From Desulfurobacteriaceae bacterium (GTDB lineage: Bacteria > Aquificota > Aquificia > Desulfurobacteriales > Desulfurobacteriaceae), in contig JALWGN010000003.1 of assembly GCA_027013575.1 (NCBI GenBank), positions 1 through 60,901 of the forward strand: 60,901 nt of DNA, given 5' to 3'. Every line of letters starts with the position of its first letter. Position 1 is the stretch's first letter. Shown here one piece after another: positions 1 through 10,090 of this stretch. The notes beneath the pieces were generated by a model that searched no databases, was not told the origin of the DNA, and saw nothing but the letters and a program-made list of their open reading frames with translations. Both the position numbers and the translations under genes were made by a program.

Positions 1-26
1 AAAATAGACTACGGGGAGGAGACAGA

Positions 27-1058
27 ATGAAAAAGCCCCTTACCTACAGAGATGCCGGCGTTGACATAGAGGCAGGGGAAAGGCTCGTTGACAGAATAAA
101 GGAGTTTGCGAGGAAGACCTTTGACGGGAACGTTCTTGCCGGGATAGGCGGTTTTGGTGCAGGCTACCTTCTTCCGAAAGGTTACTCCGAACCTGTTCTC
201 GTTTCTGGCACCGACGGAGTTGGAACCAAGCTGAAAGTTGCCCAGATGGCAAACGTTCACGACACCGTTGGAATAGACCTCGTTGCCATGTGCGTTAACG
301 ACATACTGACAGTTGGCGCAAAGCCCCTCTTTTTCCTTGACTACTTCGCAACGGGAAAGCTCTCTGTTGACGTTGCGGCAGACGTAGTTAAGGGAATTGC
401 AAAGGGGTGTGAGATTGCAGGCTGTGCCCTCATAGGCGGGGAGACCGCCGAGATGCCAGACTTCTACCCTGAAGGTGAGTACGACCTGGCCGGCTTTGTC
501 GTTGGAATAGTTGACAGGAGCAGGTACGTAACCGGTGAGAAGATTAAGCCGGGAGACGTGATCCTCGGTCTTGCCTCTTCGGGGATTCACAGCAACGGCT
601 ACTCCCTTGTAAGGAAGCTCTTCTTTGAAATTCTTGAGCTAAAGATTGACGATTGGGTTGAGGAGCTCGGCGGTAAAGTTTACGAAGTTCTCCTTACCCC
701 TACCAGAATCTACGTAAAGAGCGTTTTAAAACTCCTTGAAGAGGTTGAAGTTAAGGGAATGGCACACATAACAGGTGGTGGTATCCCCGGGAACCTTGTA
801 AGGGTTCTACCTGAAAACGTTGACGCCGTTGTTAAAAAGGGAACCTGGGAAGTTCCTCCCATCTTCACCTTTATTCAGGATAAGGGGAACGTTCCTGAAG
901 ATGAGATGTTTAAGACCTTCAACATGGGAATCGGTTATACAGTTGTGGTCTCTCCTGAGGACGTAGAGAGAGCAGTTTCAGTCTTAGAGGAGGCTGGCGA
1001 GAAGGTCTTCAGGATAGGAGAGATAAGGGAAGGGGAGGGGAAGGTAGTTATAGAATGA
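27..1058 (+). CDS. purM: phosphoribosylformylglycinamidine cyclo-ligase
   Basis: ORF product [25 protein letters not shown]..., GVGTKLK and GGGIPGN motifs typical of AIR synthetase. Confidence 0.96.
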   Translation: MKKPLTYRDAGVDIEAGERLVDRIKEFARKTFDGNVLAGIGGFGAGYLLPKGYSEPVLVSGTDGVGTKLKVAQMANVHDTVGIDLVAMCVNDILTVGAKPLFFLDYFATGKLSVDVAADVVKGIAKGCEIAGCALIGGETAEMPDFYPEGEYDLAGFVVGIVDRSRYVTGEKIKPGDVILGLASSGIHSNGYSLVRKLFFEILELKIDDWVEELGGKVYEVLLTPTRIYVKSVLKLLEEVEVKGMAHITGGGIPGNLVRVLPENVDAVVKKGTWEVPPIFTFIQDKGNVPEDEMFKTFNMGIGYTVVVSPEDVERAVSVLEEAGEKVFRIGEIREGEGKVVIE

Positions 1059-1702
1059 GAGTAGCCGTTTTAGCAAGTGGAAGGGGAACTAACTTTGAGG
1101 CTATAGCGAGAGCCTTCAAAGAGGGGAAGATAAAGGGGGAGCTTGTTGCCCTTATAGTTAACAGGAGAAATGCCGAAGCGGTAAAGAGAGCAGAGAGGTT
1201 AGGAGTTAACTGGCTCTTCGTTGACCCGTTCTCTTTTCCCACCCGTGAAGACTACGACAGAAGGCTCGTTGAGATTCTCAAACACCTAAAAGTTGACCTT
1301 GTCTGTCTGGCAGGTTACAAACTCCTAGTATCTGAACTCTTCGTGGAGGCCTTTCCAAACAGGATACTAAACATCCATCCCTCCCTTCTTCCCTCCTTTC
1401 CCGGCCTGAAACCCCACTGGCAGGCGGTTACCTACGGGGTAAAGATCTCCGGAGCGACTGTTCACATCGTTGATAGGGGAGTTGATACGGGCCCCATAGT
1501 AGTTCAGGCTGCCGTTCCTGTCTCCCCGGAAGACACCCCTCAGACGCTTTCAGAAAAGGTTCTTGCCTGGGAGCACCGAATCTACCCTCAGGCCGTTAAG
1601 TGGTTTTCGGAGGGTAGGGTTTCTATAGAGGGAAGGAAGGTTGTTGTAAGCGGTGCGGACTACACCTCTTTACCTGTAGTTCCTGCTTTAGAGGACTTTT
1701 AG
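1055..1702 (+). CDS. purN: phosphoribosylglycinamide formyltransferase
   Basis: [14 protein letters not shown]-terminus, [12 protein letters not shown] active-site motif; 4-bp overlap with purM. Confidence 0.95.
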   Translation: MRVAVLASGRGTNFEAIARAFKEGKIKGELVALIVNRRNAEAVKRAERLGVNWLFVDPFSFPTREDYDRRLVEILKHLKVDLVCLAGYKLLVSELFVEAFPNRILNIHPSLLPSFPGLKPHWQAVTYGVKISGATVHIVDRGVDTGPIVVQAAVPVSPEDTPQTLSEKVLAWEHRIYPQAVKWFSEGRVSIEGRKVVVSGADYTSLPVVPALEDF

Positions 1703-2920
1703 ATGGTAAGGTTCCTCACTCTAAGTAACGGTTTAAAGGTTCTCCTTAAGGAAGAGAGGGGTTTTGAAATCCTTGCCGGAACCCTCTTTATGCCGGGAGG
1801 TTCTTCTTTAGACCCTGTTGAAGGAATTACACTTCTTACCCTCAGAACCGCCTTTAAGAGGAGTTTAAGGAGGGATGCTGAGCAGTTCTACTCCCTTCAG
1901 GAGCAGATGGGAACTCCTTTCTCTCCTGAAGTTTCTGTAGACTATTCCCAGCTTCGTTTTCAGTCTGTCTCCCGCTTTTCTGCCGACTACCTGATGCTCC
2001 TTAAGGAGACGGTTTTAAATCCCGGCTTTGTAGAGGAGAGTTTTCAGGTTGAGAAGTCTTCCCTCCTTGCCTCTGTAAGGGCGAAGAGGGAGAACGCATT
2101 TACTCTGGCGTACGAAGCGGTAATGAAGCTTACCTACAGGGGTACCCCTTACAGTAAAATGCCCTACGGCACCGAGGAGAGCGTTTTAAGCCTTACCCTT
2201 GAAAGGTGTAGAGACTGGTTCTCAGAGGCCTTTATTCCGGAAGGTTCCCTTATCTCTCTCTGCGGAGACTTAGAAGGAGTTGACTCTCTTCTCAAAGAGC
2301 TTGAGGAGCTCCCCTTAAAACCCCAAAACAGCGAGAAGTTTAACCTGAGAATATCTGAAACAAAGACGGAGTTTATACACAGGAAAGGCTCAGCGCAGAG
2401 TTTTATCCTCGTTGCCCTCAATGCCCCTTCAGTTTCAGAGGAGGAGTACCCCGTTTACAAACTCCTCAATACCGCTATAGGAGAGGGTATAGGTTCCCTC
2501 CTCTTTCAGGAGTTAAGGGAGAAGAAGGGGTTTGCCTACTCAACAGGTTCCCTCTACCCTTCAAGGAGGAATACCGGAAGGATTCTCCTCTACATCGGAA
2601 CCTCTCCCGAGAAGGAGGAGAGGGTGAGGGAGGAGCTCCGCAGGCTTCTTTCCCGCCTCCCCGAGCTTATAACTCCTGAAGTTGTTGAAAGGAGCAGGCG
2701 CTACTTCAGGGGAACCTACCTTTTAGACCACGAGACGAGAGGAAAGAAAGCCTGGTACCTTGGTTTCTGGGAGGTACTCGGTAGAGGATACTCCTACGAC
2801 GGTAAGTTCCTTGAGGAGATAGAAAACGTAGCTTTAAAGGATATTTTAGAGACTGCCGAAAAGCTCTCGGTTGAGCCCTTTCACGAGGTGGTTGTAAGAG
2901 ATGAAGAGGGTAATTGTTAG
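1703..2920 (+). CDS. M16 (pitrilysin) family protein, apparently lacking the HxxEH zinc motif
   Basis: M16 fold features (FLTLSNGLKVLL, LRFQSVSRFSADYL, GEGIGSLLFQELREKKGFAYS); no HxxEH. Confidence 0.8.
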   Translation: MVRFLTLSNGLKVLLKEERGFEILAGTLFMPGGSSLDPVEGITLLTLRTAFKRSLRRDAEQFYSLQEQMGTPFSPEVSVDYSQLRFQSVSRFSADYLMLLKETVLNPGFVEESFQVEKSSLLASVRAKRENAFTLAYEAVMKLTYRGTPYSKMPYGTEESVLSLTLERCRDWFSEAFIPEGSLISLCGDLEGVDSLLKELEELPLKPQNSEKFNLRISETKTEFIHRKGSAQSFILVALNAPSVSEEEYPVYKLLNTAIGEGIGSLLFQELREKKGFAYSTGSLYPSRRNTGRILLYIGTSPEKEERVREELRRLLSRLPELITPEVVERSRRYFRGTYLLDHETRGKKAWYLGFWEVLGRGYSYDGKFLEEIENVALKDILETAEKLSVEPFHEVVVRDEEGNC

Positions 2921-3392
2921 TGCCTGTCTGCTTGGGATAAACTGTAAGTACAACGGAGGGAACAACAGAGACCCTTTAGTTGTAGAGCTCTTTAAAAGGG
3001 GAGTTGCGGTTCCCCTCTGTCCGGAGCAGCTGGGAGGTCTTCCAACTCCGAGACCTCCTGCCAAAATTGCAGGCGGAGACGGACTTGCCGTTATTCAGGG
3101 AAAGGCCAGGGTCAGAACCGTTGACGGTTCAGACTTAGACGTTACCGAGAACTTCCTTAGGGGAGCCTACGAGACCCTGTTTGTGGCGGAGCTCCTTTCA
3201 GACTCCTGCGTTGCCTGTGTGCTGAAGGAGAAGAGCCCCTCCTGTGGCGTAAAGAGAATCTACCGGTTTGAGAGCGACGACCTTAAAGAGGGAATGGGGG
3301 TTACTGCTGCGCTTCTCCACTCTAAAGGGTTTAAAATTCTATCTTCAGACGAGAGAGAAGAGATAGAAAAACTGTTAGAGGAGATTGGATGA
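2901..3392 (+). CDS. DUF523 family protein
   Basis: VSACLLGINCKYNGGNN, CPEQLGGLPTPRPPAKI, LKEKSPSCGVKRIY. Confidence 0.85.
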   Translation: MKRVIVSACLLGINCKYNGGNNRDPLVVELFKRGVAVPLCPEQLGGLPTPRPPAKIAGGDGLAVIQGKARVRTVDGSDLDVTENFLRGAYETLFVAELLSDSCVACVLKEKSPSCGVKRIYRFESDDLKEGMGVTAALLHSKGFKILSSDEREEIEKLLEEIG

Positions 3393-4462
3393 GCAGACTT
3401 CCGAAGCTGAAAATTAAACACCTTGAACCAAAGTACCCCATAATACAGGGTGGAATGGGAGCGAAAGTCTCGCTCCACAGGCTTGCCTCGGCCGTTGCAA
3501 ACGCCGGAGGTATAGGCGTTATCTCTGCAGTTCTCCTTCACGAAAAAGATAGATCAAAGCCGATGAAAACCACCTGTAAGGGGATAGACGTTGAGAGCGT
3601 TGGTTTAAAGCCCTACCACTACGCCCACGAGCTTGCAGAGGAGATAAGGAAGGCCAAGGAGCTTGCCCCTAACGGGATAATCGGCGTTAACATTATGTAC
3701 GCCCTTACCCACTTCTACGAGCTCCTCATGACGGCGATAGACGCCGGTGCCGACCTGATAATACAGGGAGCCGGCTTTGGAAAAGACGTTTTTAAAATCT
3801 GCAACACCTTTGACATGCCCCTCGTAGAGATAGTTGCAACTCCAAAAGGCGCGAAGCTATCAGAGAGGTTAGGAGCTGCTGCTGTAATAGTTGAGAGCGG
3901 AGAGGCAGGTGGCCACCTCGGAACGATGGAGAGCCTGTGGGACGTTCTGCCCTCAATAGTTGAAGCAGTTGACATTCCGGTTATAGCTGCCGGTGGAATT
4001 TTTGACGGTAAGGACATGGCAAGAGCCTTTGAAATGGGGGCTAAAGGGGTTCAGATAGCCACCAGGTTCATAGCTACCTACGAGTGTGACGCGGCTCAGG
4101 CCTTCAAAGACTACATAATTCAGGCAAAACCTGAGGACTCTATATACATAAAGAGCCCTGTAGGAATGCCTGCACACGCCGTCAGAAATCCGTTTACGGA
4201 GAGGCTGGAGAGGGAGGGAAAGATTCCCCACAAGTGTCCCTTTAACTGCTTAAAAACATGCTCAGGTGAAGATTCAATATACTGTATTGCAGATGTTCTG
4301 CTGAAGTCCGTTTCAGGTGACGTTGAGAGGGGGCTTGTCTTCTCAGGAAGTAACGTGGGAAGAGTAAACAGGATGTACAGCGTAAAGGAGCTGATAGAGG
4401 AGCTCGTAAGGGAGTGTGAAGAGGAACTTGAGAGGAAAAACCTTAATTTCGGGGAGGGATAA
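3389..4462 (+). CDS. nitronate monooxygenase / NAD(P)H-dependent flavin oxidoreductase
   Basis: PIIQGGMGAKVSLHRLASAVANAGGIGVIS, ESGEAGGHLG, PVIAAGGIFDG. Confidence 0.9.
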   Translation: MSRLPKLKIKHLEPKYPIIQGGMGAKVSLHRLASAVANAGGIGVISAVLLHEKDRSKPMKTTCKGIDVESVGLKPYHYAHELAEEIRKAKELAPNGIIGVNIMYALTHFYELLMTAIDAGADLIIQGAGFGKDVFKICNTFDMPLVEIVATPKGAKLSERLGAAAVIVESGEAGGHLGTMESLWDVLPSIVEAVDIPVIAAGGIFDGKDMARAFEMGAKGVQIATRFIATYECDAAQAFKDYIIQAKPEDSIYIKSPVGMPAHAVRNPFTERLEREGKIPHKCPFNCLKTCSGEDSIYCIADVLLKSVSGDVERGLVFSGSNVGRVNRMYSVKELIEELVRECEEELERKNLNFGEG

Positions 4463-5161
4463 ATGAAAAAGTTTCTTGGAATAGCCCTGCTTTCCCTCTT
4501 CTCTTTCGGCTGTGCCACCGTAAACCAGGGGTCAACAGGCCAGCTCTCTACACTGAAGGCAGAGGTAGAGGCTTTAAAGGCAAGGGTTTCTCAGAACGAG
4601 AAGAGGATAAATACCCTTGAGGAGAGGGTTTCAAAGGTTGAAGACAGGGTGGCCACCAACGAGCAGAACATCTACGACCTGAAGAAAGAGGTGGATCAGA
4701 TTAAAGGGGTCGTTTCTCAGGTAACTGTGGGGAGCTCCCCGGCACCTCAGAAGGAGCAGAAAGAGGCTCAACCTGTTGTCCAGATGGGAGCTAAAGACCT
4801 CTACCGTCAGGCTTTTAACGCTATGGAGGCCGGGGACTTTGATAAGGCCGAACAGCTCTTTCAGCAGCTGGTTCAGGAGTACCCAGACAGCGACCTTGCA
4901 GACAACGCCCTCTACTGGATAGGTGAGATCTACTATTCCCACAACGACTACGAAACGGCTGCTAAGTACTTCCAGCAGGTCATAGATAAGTACCCCGACG
5001 GAAACAAAGTTCCTGCTGCTATGTTAAAGCTTGCCCTCTGTTACAGGGGTATGGGAGACATAAACAGGGCCAGGCAGATACTTCAGGAAGTTATCCAGAA
5101 GTACCCGGGAACCCCTGAAGCGGGTATAGCAAAGGTAAAACTGATGGAGCTGGAGCAGTAA
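4463..5161 (+). CDS. YbgF/CpoB-like tol-pal system protein (signal/lipobox, coiled coil, TPR)
   Basis: LFSFGC lipobox, coiled coil, C-terminal TPRs (AGDFDKAEQLFQQLVQEYPDSDLADNALYWIGEIYY). Confidence 0.85.
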   Translation: MKKFLGIALLSLFSFGCATVNQGSTGQLSTLKAEVEALKARVSQNEKRINTLEERVSKVEDRVATNEQNIYDLKKEVDQIKGVVSQVTVGSSPAPQKEQKEAQPVVQMGAKDLYRQAFNAMEAGDFDKAEQLFQQLVQEYPDSDLADNALYWIGEIYYSHNDYETAAKYFQQVIDKYPDGNKVPAAMLKLALCYRGMGDINRARQILQEVIQKYPGTPEAGIAKVKLMELEQ

Positions 5162-5162
5162 G

Positions 5163-5546
5163 ATGGATATAGATGAGAAGGGCATAAAGGGACTTGCCTG
5201 TAGGGCTCTTGACCTGTGGCTGAACCTTGAGCTGGGAAGGTGCAGGCCTGACAGCAACTATCAGCAGGTTGTGGAGCTCCTCAAACAGCGTTTCAAAACT
5301 GAAGAGGTAAACCCGCTCCTCCTTACCCTCGGTCTGCTTGAGATGGCTCTTATAGAAGATGCCTTAAAAAACCGCCCTTACCTGACAGACGAGGAGAGGG
5401 AAAAGATTATTCACGATGTAGTAGAATCTCTTGCTGAGAACTTTCCGAAAATTGTTGATGAGATGGAGCCCACTCTGGAGTTCCTTGAGAGGAAGATAAG
5501 GGAGTTTAGGGAGCTCTCCAAAAAGTACCGGTCGGGAGGAGACTAG
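5163..5546 (+). CDS. hypothetical protein
   Basis: Intact ORF in tight gene string between cpoB-like and inositol-phosphate synthase. Confidence 0.7.
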   Translation: MDIDEKGIKGLACRALDLWLNLELGRCRPDSNYQQVVELLKQRFKTEEVNPLLLTLGLLEMALIEDALKNRPYLTDEEREKIIHDVVESLAENFPKIVDEMEPTLEFLERKIREFRELSKKYRSGGD

Positions 5547-6644
5547 ATGTCAAAGAAGGTAAAGCTGGCGATAGTTGGCGTTGGAAACTGTGCAAGCTCT
5601 CTTGTTCAGGGAATCTACTACTACCAGAACAGAAGCGAGGATGAGATATCCGGCCTTATGCACTACGATATAGGCGGTTACAAGCCGTGGGACATAGAGG
5701 TTGTAGCTGCGTTTGACATAGACGCCAGGAAGGTCGGAAAGGACGTTAGCAAGGCGATATTTGAGAAGCCGAACTGTACAACCGTGTTCTGCCCCAGCGT
5801 TCCAGAGATGGGCGTTGAAGTTCAGATGGGCCCCATAATGGACGGCTTCGCGGAGCATATGCTTGACTACCCCGAAGACCAGAGGTTCGTTCCTGCCGAT
5901 AAGGAACCTGTAGACGTCGTTAAAGTCCTCAAGGAGAGCGGAGCGGAAGTTGTTGTTAACTACCTGCCCGTTGGCTCAGAGGAAGCGACCCGCTACTACG
6001 CCCAGTGTGCATTAGAGGCCGGGTGTGCCTTTGTTAACTGTATTCCCGTTTTTATCGCTTCAGACGAGGAGTGGGCTCAGAAGTTTAAAGAGAAGGGACT
6101 TCCTATCGTTGGAGACGACATAAAGTCTCAGGTTGGAGCCACTATAACCCACAGAGTTCTTGCAACCCTCATGGCCGATAGGGGAGTTCCCATAGACAGA
6201 ACCTACCAGCTCAACTTCGGCGGTAACACAGACTTCCTCAACATGCTTGAGAGGAAGAGGTTAAAAACCAAAAAAGTCTCAAAGACAGAAGCCGTTCGCT
6301 CACTTATTCCCTACCCTATTGACGACAACAACATCCACATAGGCCCAAGCGACTACGTTCCCTGGCTTAAAGACAACAAAATTGCCTACATAAGGCTTGA
6401 GGGAAGGCTCTTTGGCGACGTTCCGATGTACATAGAGCTGAAACTCTCCGTTGAAGACTCACCAAACAGCGCAGGCTCTGCCATAGACGCCATAAGGTGT
6501 GCAAAGCTTGCCATGGACAGGGGAGTTTCAGGTCCCCTCTACTCAATCTCCTCTTACACTATGAAGCACCCGCCGGTTCAGTACCCGGACTGGAAGGCCA
6601 AAGAGCTGGTTGAGAAGTTTATTGCAGGAGAGATTGAGAGGTAA
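5547..6644 (+). CDS. inositol-3-phosphate synthase
   Basis: [48 protein letters not shown]. Confidence 0.95.
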   Translation: MSKKVKLAIVGVGNCASSLVQGIYYYQNRSEDEISGLMHYDIGGYKPWDIEVVAAFDIDARKVGKDVSKAIFEKPNCTTVFCPSVPEMGVEVQMGPIMDGFAEHMLDYPEDQRFVPADKEPVDVVKVLKESGAEVVVNYLPVGSEEATRYYAQCALEAGCAFVNCIPVFIASDEEWAQKFKEKGLPIVGDDIKSQVGATITHRVLATLMADRGVPIDRTYQLNFGGNTDFLNMLERKRLKTKKVSKTEAVRSLIPYPIDDNNIHIGPSDYVPWLKDNKIAYIRLEGRLFGDVPMYIELKLSVEDSPNSAGSAIDAIRCAKLAMDRGVSGPLYSISSYTMKHPPVQYPDWKAKELVEKFIAGEIER

Positions 6645-6646
6645 TC

Positions 6647-6668
6647 ACGGGGCTCCGCGCCCCGTTTT
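6647..6668. terminator. Rho-independent terminator hairpin
   Basis: acggggc-tccgc-gccccgt followed by tttt, immediately after stop of inositol-phosphate synthase and at the 3' end of convergent panD. Confidence 0.75.
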
Positions 6669-7049
6669 CTAAACTAAGAGTCCTCCAGAAGTTCTGCTTA
6701 CCTTAACAGGTCTGTTCTCCTCGTCAACCAGAACAACAGTTGGTGAGAACTCCTTTATCTCCTCCTCTGTAAGCTCACAGTAGCTGACGATTATTACAAC
6801 GTCTCCCTTCTGAACTTTCCTTGCAGCAGCTCCGTTCAGGCAGATCTCCCCGCTTCCCGGCTCTCCGGGAATTACGTAAGTAGAGAACCTCTCTCCGTTG
6901 GTAACGTTGTAGATGTCAACCTTCTCGTAGGGGTATATGTCTGCAAGTTTAAGGAGCTCGCTGTCTATTGTAATGCTTCCCTCGTAGTTGAGGTCTGCAC
7001 CGGTTACAGTTGCCCTGTGGATCTTAGACTTAAACATTATCCTTCTCAT
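6669..7049 (-). CDS. panD: aspartate 1-decarboxylase
   Basis: [27 protein letters not shown] pro-enzyme region, [20 protein letters not shown]-like core; start placed at MRRIMF. Confidence 0.95.
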   Translation of the reverse strand: MRRIMFKSKIHRATVTGADLNYEGSITIDSELLKLADIYPYEKVDIYNVTNGERFSTYVIPGEPGSGEICLNGAAARKVQKGDVVIIVSYCELTEEEIKEFSPTVVLVDEENRPVKVSRTSGGLLV

Positions 7050-7157
7050 AGCCGCTCCTTGAGAGGGAGTTTGCACCACTAAATATAGTTTGGCAATTAA
7101 GGTTGAGAAGATAAACTATATTTAAAATCGGAAATACAACGACTAAAGGAGGGAGAG

Positions 7158-7961
7158 ATGGTAAGGTATCCGGCAGTTGCAGGTCAGTTCTACCCGGGAA
7201 CGGCAGAGGAGCTCCGGCTGTTCCTTGATTCGTTCTGTAGGAGAGAGCTCCCAAAGGTAAAGGCAAAAGCCGTAGTAGTTCCCCACGCAGGATACATCTA
7301 CTCCGGCAAGGTTGCAGGCGAAACCTACAGCAGGGTAGAGATACCCCCAGACTGCGTCGTAATGGGACCAAACCACACCGGGCTCGGAAAACCTGCCTCC
7401 GTTTTCCCCGAAGGTGTCTGGATTACTCCCCTTAGAGAGGTTCCCGTAAACAGAGAGATAACCTCCGAACTGGTACAGCGGTACCCATACGAGCCTGACC
7501 CTACAGCCCACATATACGAACACTCCTTAGAGGTTCAGGTTCCTTTCCTTCAGCACTGTTCCGGCTACAGAGAAGACCTATCAATCGTTCCCGTTGTCTT
7601 TCAACACCTCTCCTACCCCGACTGCGTAGCTGCAGGTGAAGCACTTGCAGAAGTTCTGAAAGATAGGGATTCCCTTATAGTCATCAGCACCGACTTCTCC
7701 CACTACGTTTCTCAACAGACGGCAGAGAAACTGGACTCACTGGCAATAGACGCAATCCTCAACCTTGACCCTGAAGAACTCTACAGAAGGGTTCACAGCT
7801 ACAACATCTCTATGTGTGGTGTTATTCCTGCAACGGTTGGTATTATTGCTTCTAAACTTTTAGGAGCCAAAGGAGCTGAACTCGTAATGTACAGGACTTC
7901 AGGAGATGTTACCGGAGACTACAGCCAGGTTGTAGGCTATGCAGGAATCATCATATATTAA
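7158..7961 (+). CDS. MEMO1 family protein (AmmeMemoRadiSam system protein B)
   Basis: RYPAVAGQFYPG, VPHAGYIYSGKVAGETY, MGPNHTG, STDFSHY. Confidence 0.92.
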   Translation: MVRYPAVAGQFYPGTAEELRLFLDSFCRRELPKVKAKAVVVPHAGYIYSGKVAGETYSRVEIPPDCVVMGPNHTGLGKPASVFPEGVWITPLREVPVNREITSELVQRYPYEPDPTAHIYEHSLEVQVPFLQHCSGYREDLSIVPVVFQHLSYPDCVAAGEALAEVLKDRDSLIVISTDFSHYVSQQTAEKLDSLAIDAILNLDPEELYRRVHSYNISMCGVIPATVGIIASKLLGAKGAELVMYRTSGDVTGDYSQVVGYAGIIIY

Positions 7962-8000
7962 CTATGATAGAATTCGCTCAAAGTTTGGAAGGAGGCTTTT

Positions 8001-8288
8001 TTGGGGAAGGAGGAGCGGTTAGCGGAGGTCTTTAAAGCCCTTGCGCACCCTACCCGGGTTAAGATCGTTGAGTACCTGGCCGACGGGGAGAAGTGCGTAA
8101 AGGACATCTGGCAGGAGCTAGGTGTTCCTCAACCGACAGTTTCGCAACACATAAACATACTGAAGACGGCAGGGATTATCTCCTTCAGGAAAGACGGAGT
8201 AAAGACCTGCTACAGAATAGAGAAGCCAGTTGTTGTTAAAATACTGCAACTTTTGAAAGAGGAGGTAGATAATGGCTCAGGAGATTAG
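8001..8288 (+). CDS. ArsR family winged-helix transcriptional regulator
   Basis: KALAHPTRVKIVEYLADGEKCVKDI..PQPTVSQHINILKTAGII; start at 8001 is TTG after ggagg. Confidence 0.9.
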   Translation: MGKEERLAEVFKALAHPTRVKIVEYLADGEKCVKDIWQELGVPQPTVSQHINILKTAGIISFRKDGVKTCYRIEKPVVVKILQLLKEEVDNGSGD

Positions 8289-8598
8289 AACTGTAGAGGA
8301 GTTTGAAAGGGAAGTCCTTCAGTCCGATATTCCGGTACTCGTTGACTTCTGGGCTCCCTGGTGTGGACCCTGTAGAATGCTCGCTCCAACTATTGATGAG
8401 CTTGCAGAGGAGTACGCAGGCAGGGTCAAGGTTGTTAAGGTGAACACAGACGAGCTCCCCATGGTTGCCATGCAGTATGGCATAAGGGGAATCCCCACCG
8501 TTATGCTCTTTGTAAACGGTGACGTTGCAGACGTTAAGGTTGGCCTTCAGCCTAAGGCGGTTTTTGAGAACATGATTCAGCGTGTTCTCGGGGAGTAG
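8272..8598 (+). CDS. trxA: thioredoxin
   Basis: VDFWAPWCGPCRML active site; GIRGIPTVMLF. Confidence 0.97.
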   Translation: MAQEIRTVEEFEREVLQSDIPVLVDFWAPWCGPCRMLAPTIDELAEEYAGRVKVVKVNTDELPMVAMQYGIRGIPTVMLFVNGDVADVKVGLQPKAVFENMIQRVLGE

Positions 8599-9525
8599 TT
8601 GATGGTTAGGGACGTTCTGATAGTAGGCGCCGGTCCTGCAGGGCTGGCTGCCGCCATTTACGCCGGCCGTTCTCAGCTTGACACCCTCGTAATTGATCAG
8701 ATGATGCCGGGAGGACAGCTCCTGATAACCGAGGAGATAGAGAACTACCCGGGCTTTTACGAGGGAATTACCGGATTTGAGCTCTCAGAGAAGTTCCGTC
8801 AGCACGCCGAGAAGTTTGGTGCCAGAATAGAGAACGGTAAACCTGTTGAATCGGTGGATTTAGACGGAGACATCTTTGTCGTCAAGGCAGGGGGTGAGGA
8901 GTTTAGAGGGAAAACCCTCATCTGGGCTGCCGGTTCAACCCCCAGAAAACTCAACGTCCCCGGAGAGGCAGAGTTTGTCGGAAGGGGAGTTTCTTACTGT
9001 GCCGTCTGTGACGGTGCCTTCTTTAAGGACAAAACGGTTGCCGTAGTTGGCGGTGGAGACTCAGCCTTAGAGGAAGCCCTCTACCTTACGAAGTTTGCAA
9101 AGAAGGTCTACCTGATACACAGAAGGGACAAGTTCAGAGCGGTAAAGATTATTCAGGACAGGGTTAAGAGGAACGAGAAAATAGAGCCGGTTCTCAACAA
9201 GGTTGTTGTATCTATAAACGGTAAGGACTTCGTTGAGTCTGTAACTCTGAAAGATACCGTAACAGGTGAGGAGAGTGTCCTTCCTGTAGACGGCGTCTTT
9301 ATCTTCATAGGTAACGAGCCAAACGTTGTCCCTGTAGCACACCTTGTTGATACGACGGAGCAGGGCTTCATCATTACAGATGAGGAGATGAAGACCAAAA
9401 CTCCAGGGCTTTTTGCTGCAGGAGACGTGAGGCATAAACCGTTAAAGCAGGTTGTGACGGCAGCCTCCGACGGTGCCGTTGCTGCTATGTCTGCAACTAA
9501 ATACCTTGAAGAGAAGGAAGGTTAA
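8599..9525 (+). CDS. trxB: thioredoxin-disulfide reductase
   Basis: GAGPAGLAAAIYAGR, CAVCDGAFF redox motif, GGGDSALEEALYL. Confidence 0.96.
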   Translation: MMVRDVLIVGAGPAGLAAAIYAGRSQLDTLVIDQMMPGGQLLITEEIENYPGFYEGITGFELSEKFRQHAEKFGARIENGKPVESVDLDGDIFVVKAGGEEFRGKTLIWAAGSTPRKLNVPGEAEFVGRGVSYCAVCDGAFFKDKTVAVVGGGDSALEEALYLTKFAKKVYLIHRRDKFRAVKIIQDRVKRNEKIEPVLNKVVVSINGKDFVESVTLKDTVTGEESVLPVDGVFIFIGNEPNVVPVAHLVDTTEQGFIITDEEMKTKTPGLFAAGDVRHKPLKQVVTAASDGAVAAMSATKYLEEKEG

Positions 9526-9526
9526 G

Positions 9527-10090
9527 ATGAGGAAGCTTCTAACCGCCGCTTTAATCTTCTCCGTTTTGGCCTTCTCTGGCTGTCAGAAGGAGACGACCGG
9601 GGTTAAGCCGGTAGAGAAGAGCTCTACCCAGAGTAAGAGCCCTTCTCAGGGCGTAAAGGCCTACGACTTTACGTTCACAGACGTTAACGGGAAAACCCAC
9701 CACCTGTCAGACTACAGGGGGAAGGTGGTTATCGTTCAGTTCTTCGGCACTTACTGTCCTCCCTGTAGGGCTGAAATTCCGGTTTTAAACCAGATATACA
9801 AAGACTACAAGGGAAAGGTCGTTGTTATAGGCCTTTCTGTTGACTATACCGGAGCTCCTCCCGAAAAGCTCAAACCCTTTGCCGAAGAGATGGGTATAAG
9901 CTACCCGGTCGGTCCTGCAACTGAGAAGGCCTGGGACGAGTACGCCGGAAGGATAACCGGCCTTGACTCAATTCCCCAGACCTACATAATAGACAAAAAC
10001 GGTTACATCAGGTACTACGAGGTCGGTTTCGCTCCTTCTTACGAGAAGCTCTTCAGAGAGGCTGTTAACAGGCTTCTCAAAGAGGGGTAA
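9527..10090 (+). CDS. TlpA-like thiol-disulfide oxidoreductase, lipoprotein
   Basis: LAFSGC lipobox; FFGTYCPPCRAEIP active site. Confidence 0.92.
   Translation: MRKLLTAALIFSVLAFSGCQKETTGVKPVEKSSTQSKSPSQGVKAYDFTFTDVNGKTHHLSDYRGKVVIVQFFGTYCPPCRAEIPVLNQIYKDYKGKVVVIGLSVDYTGAPPEKLKPFAEEMGISYPVGPATEKAWDEYAGRITGLDSIPQTYIIDKNGYIRYYEVGFAPSYEKLFREAVNRLLKEG

Noticed and set aside
9-590. Long minus-strand ORF opposite purM
   Set aside because: Shadow ORF antisense to clearly conserved purM; no recognisable domain.
7158-7961. Full AmmeMemoRadiSam system
   Set aside because: Only the MEMO1-like component is present here; no AMMECR1 or radical SAM gene in the window.
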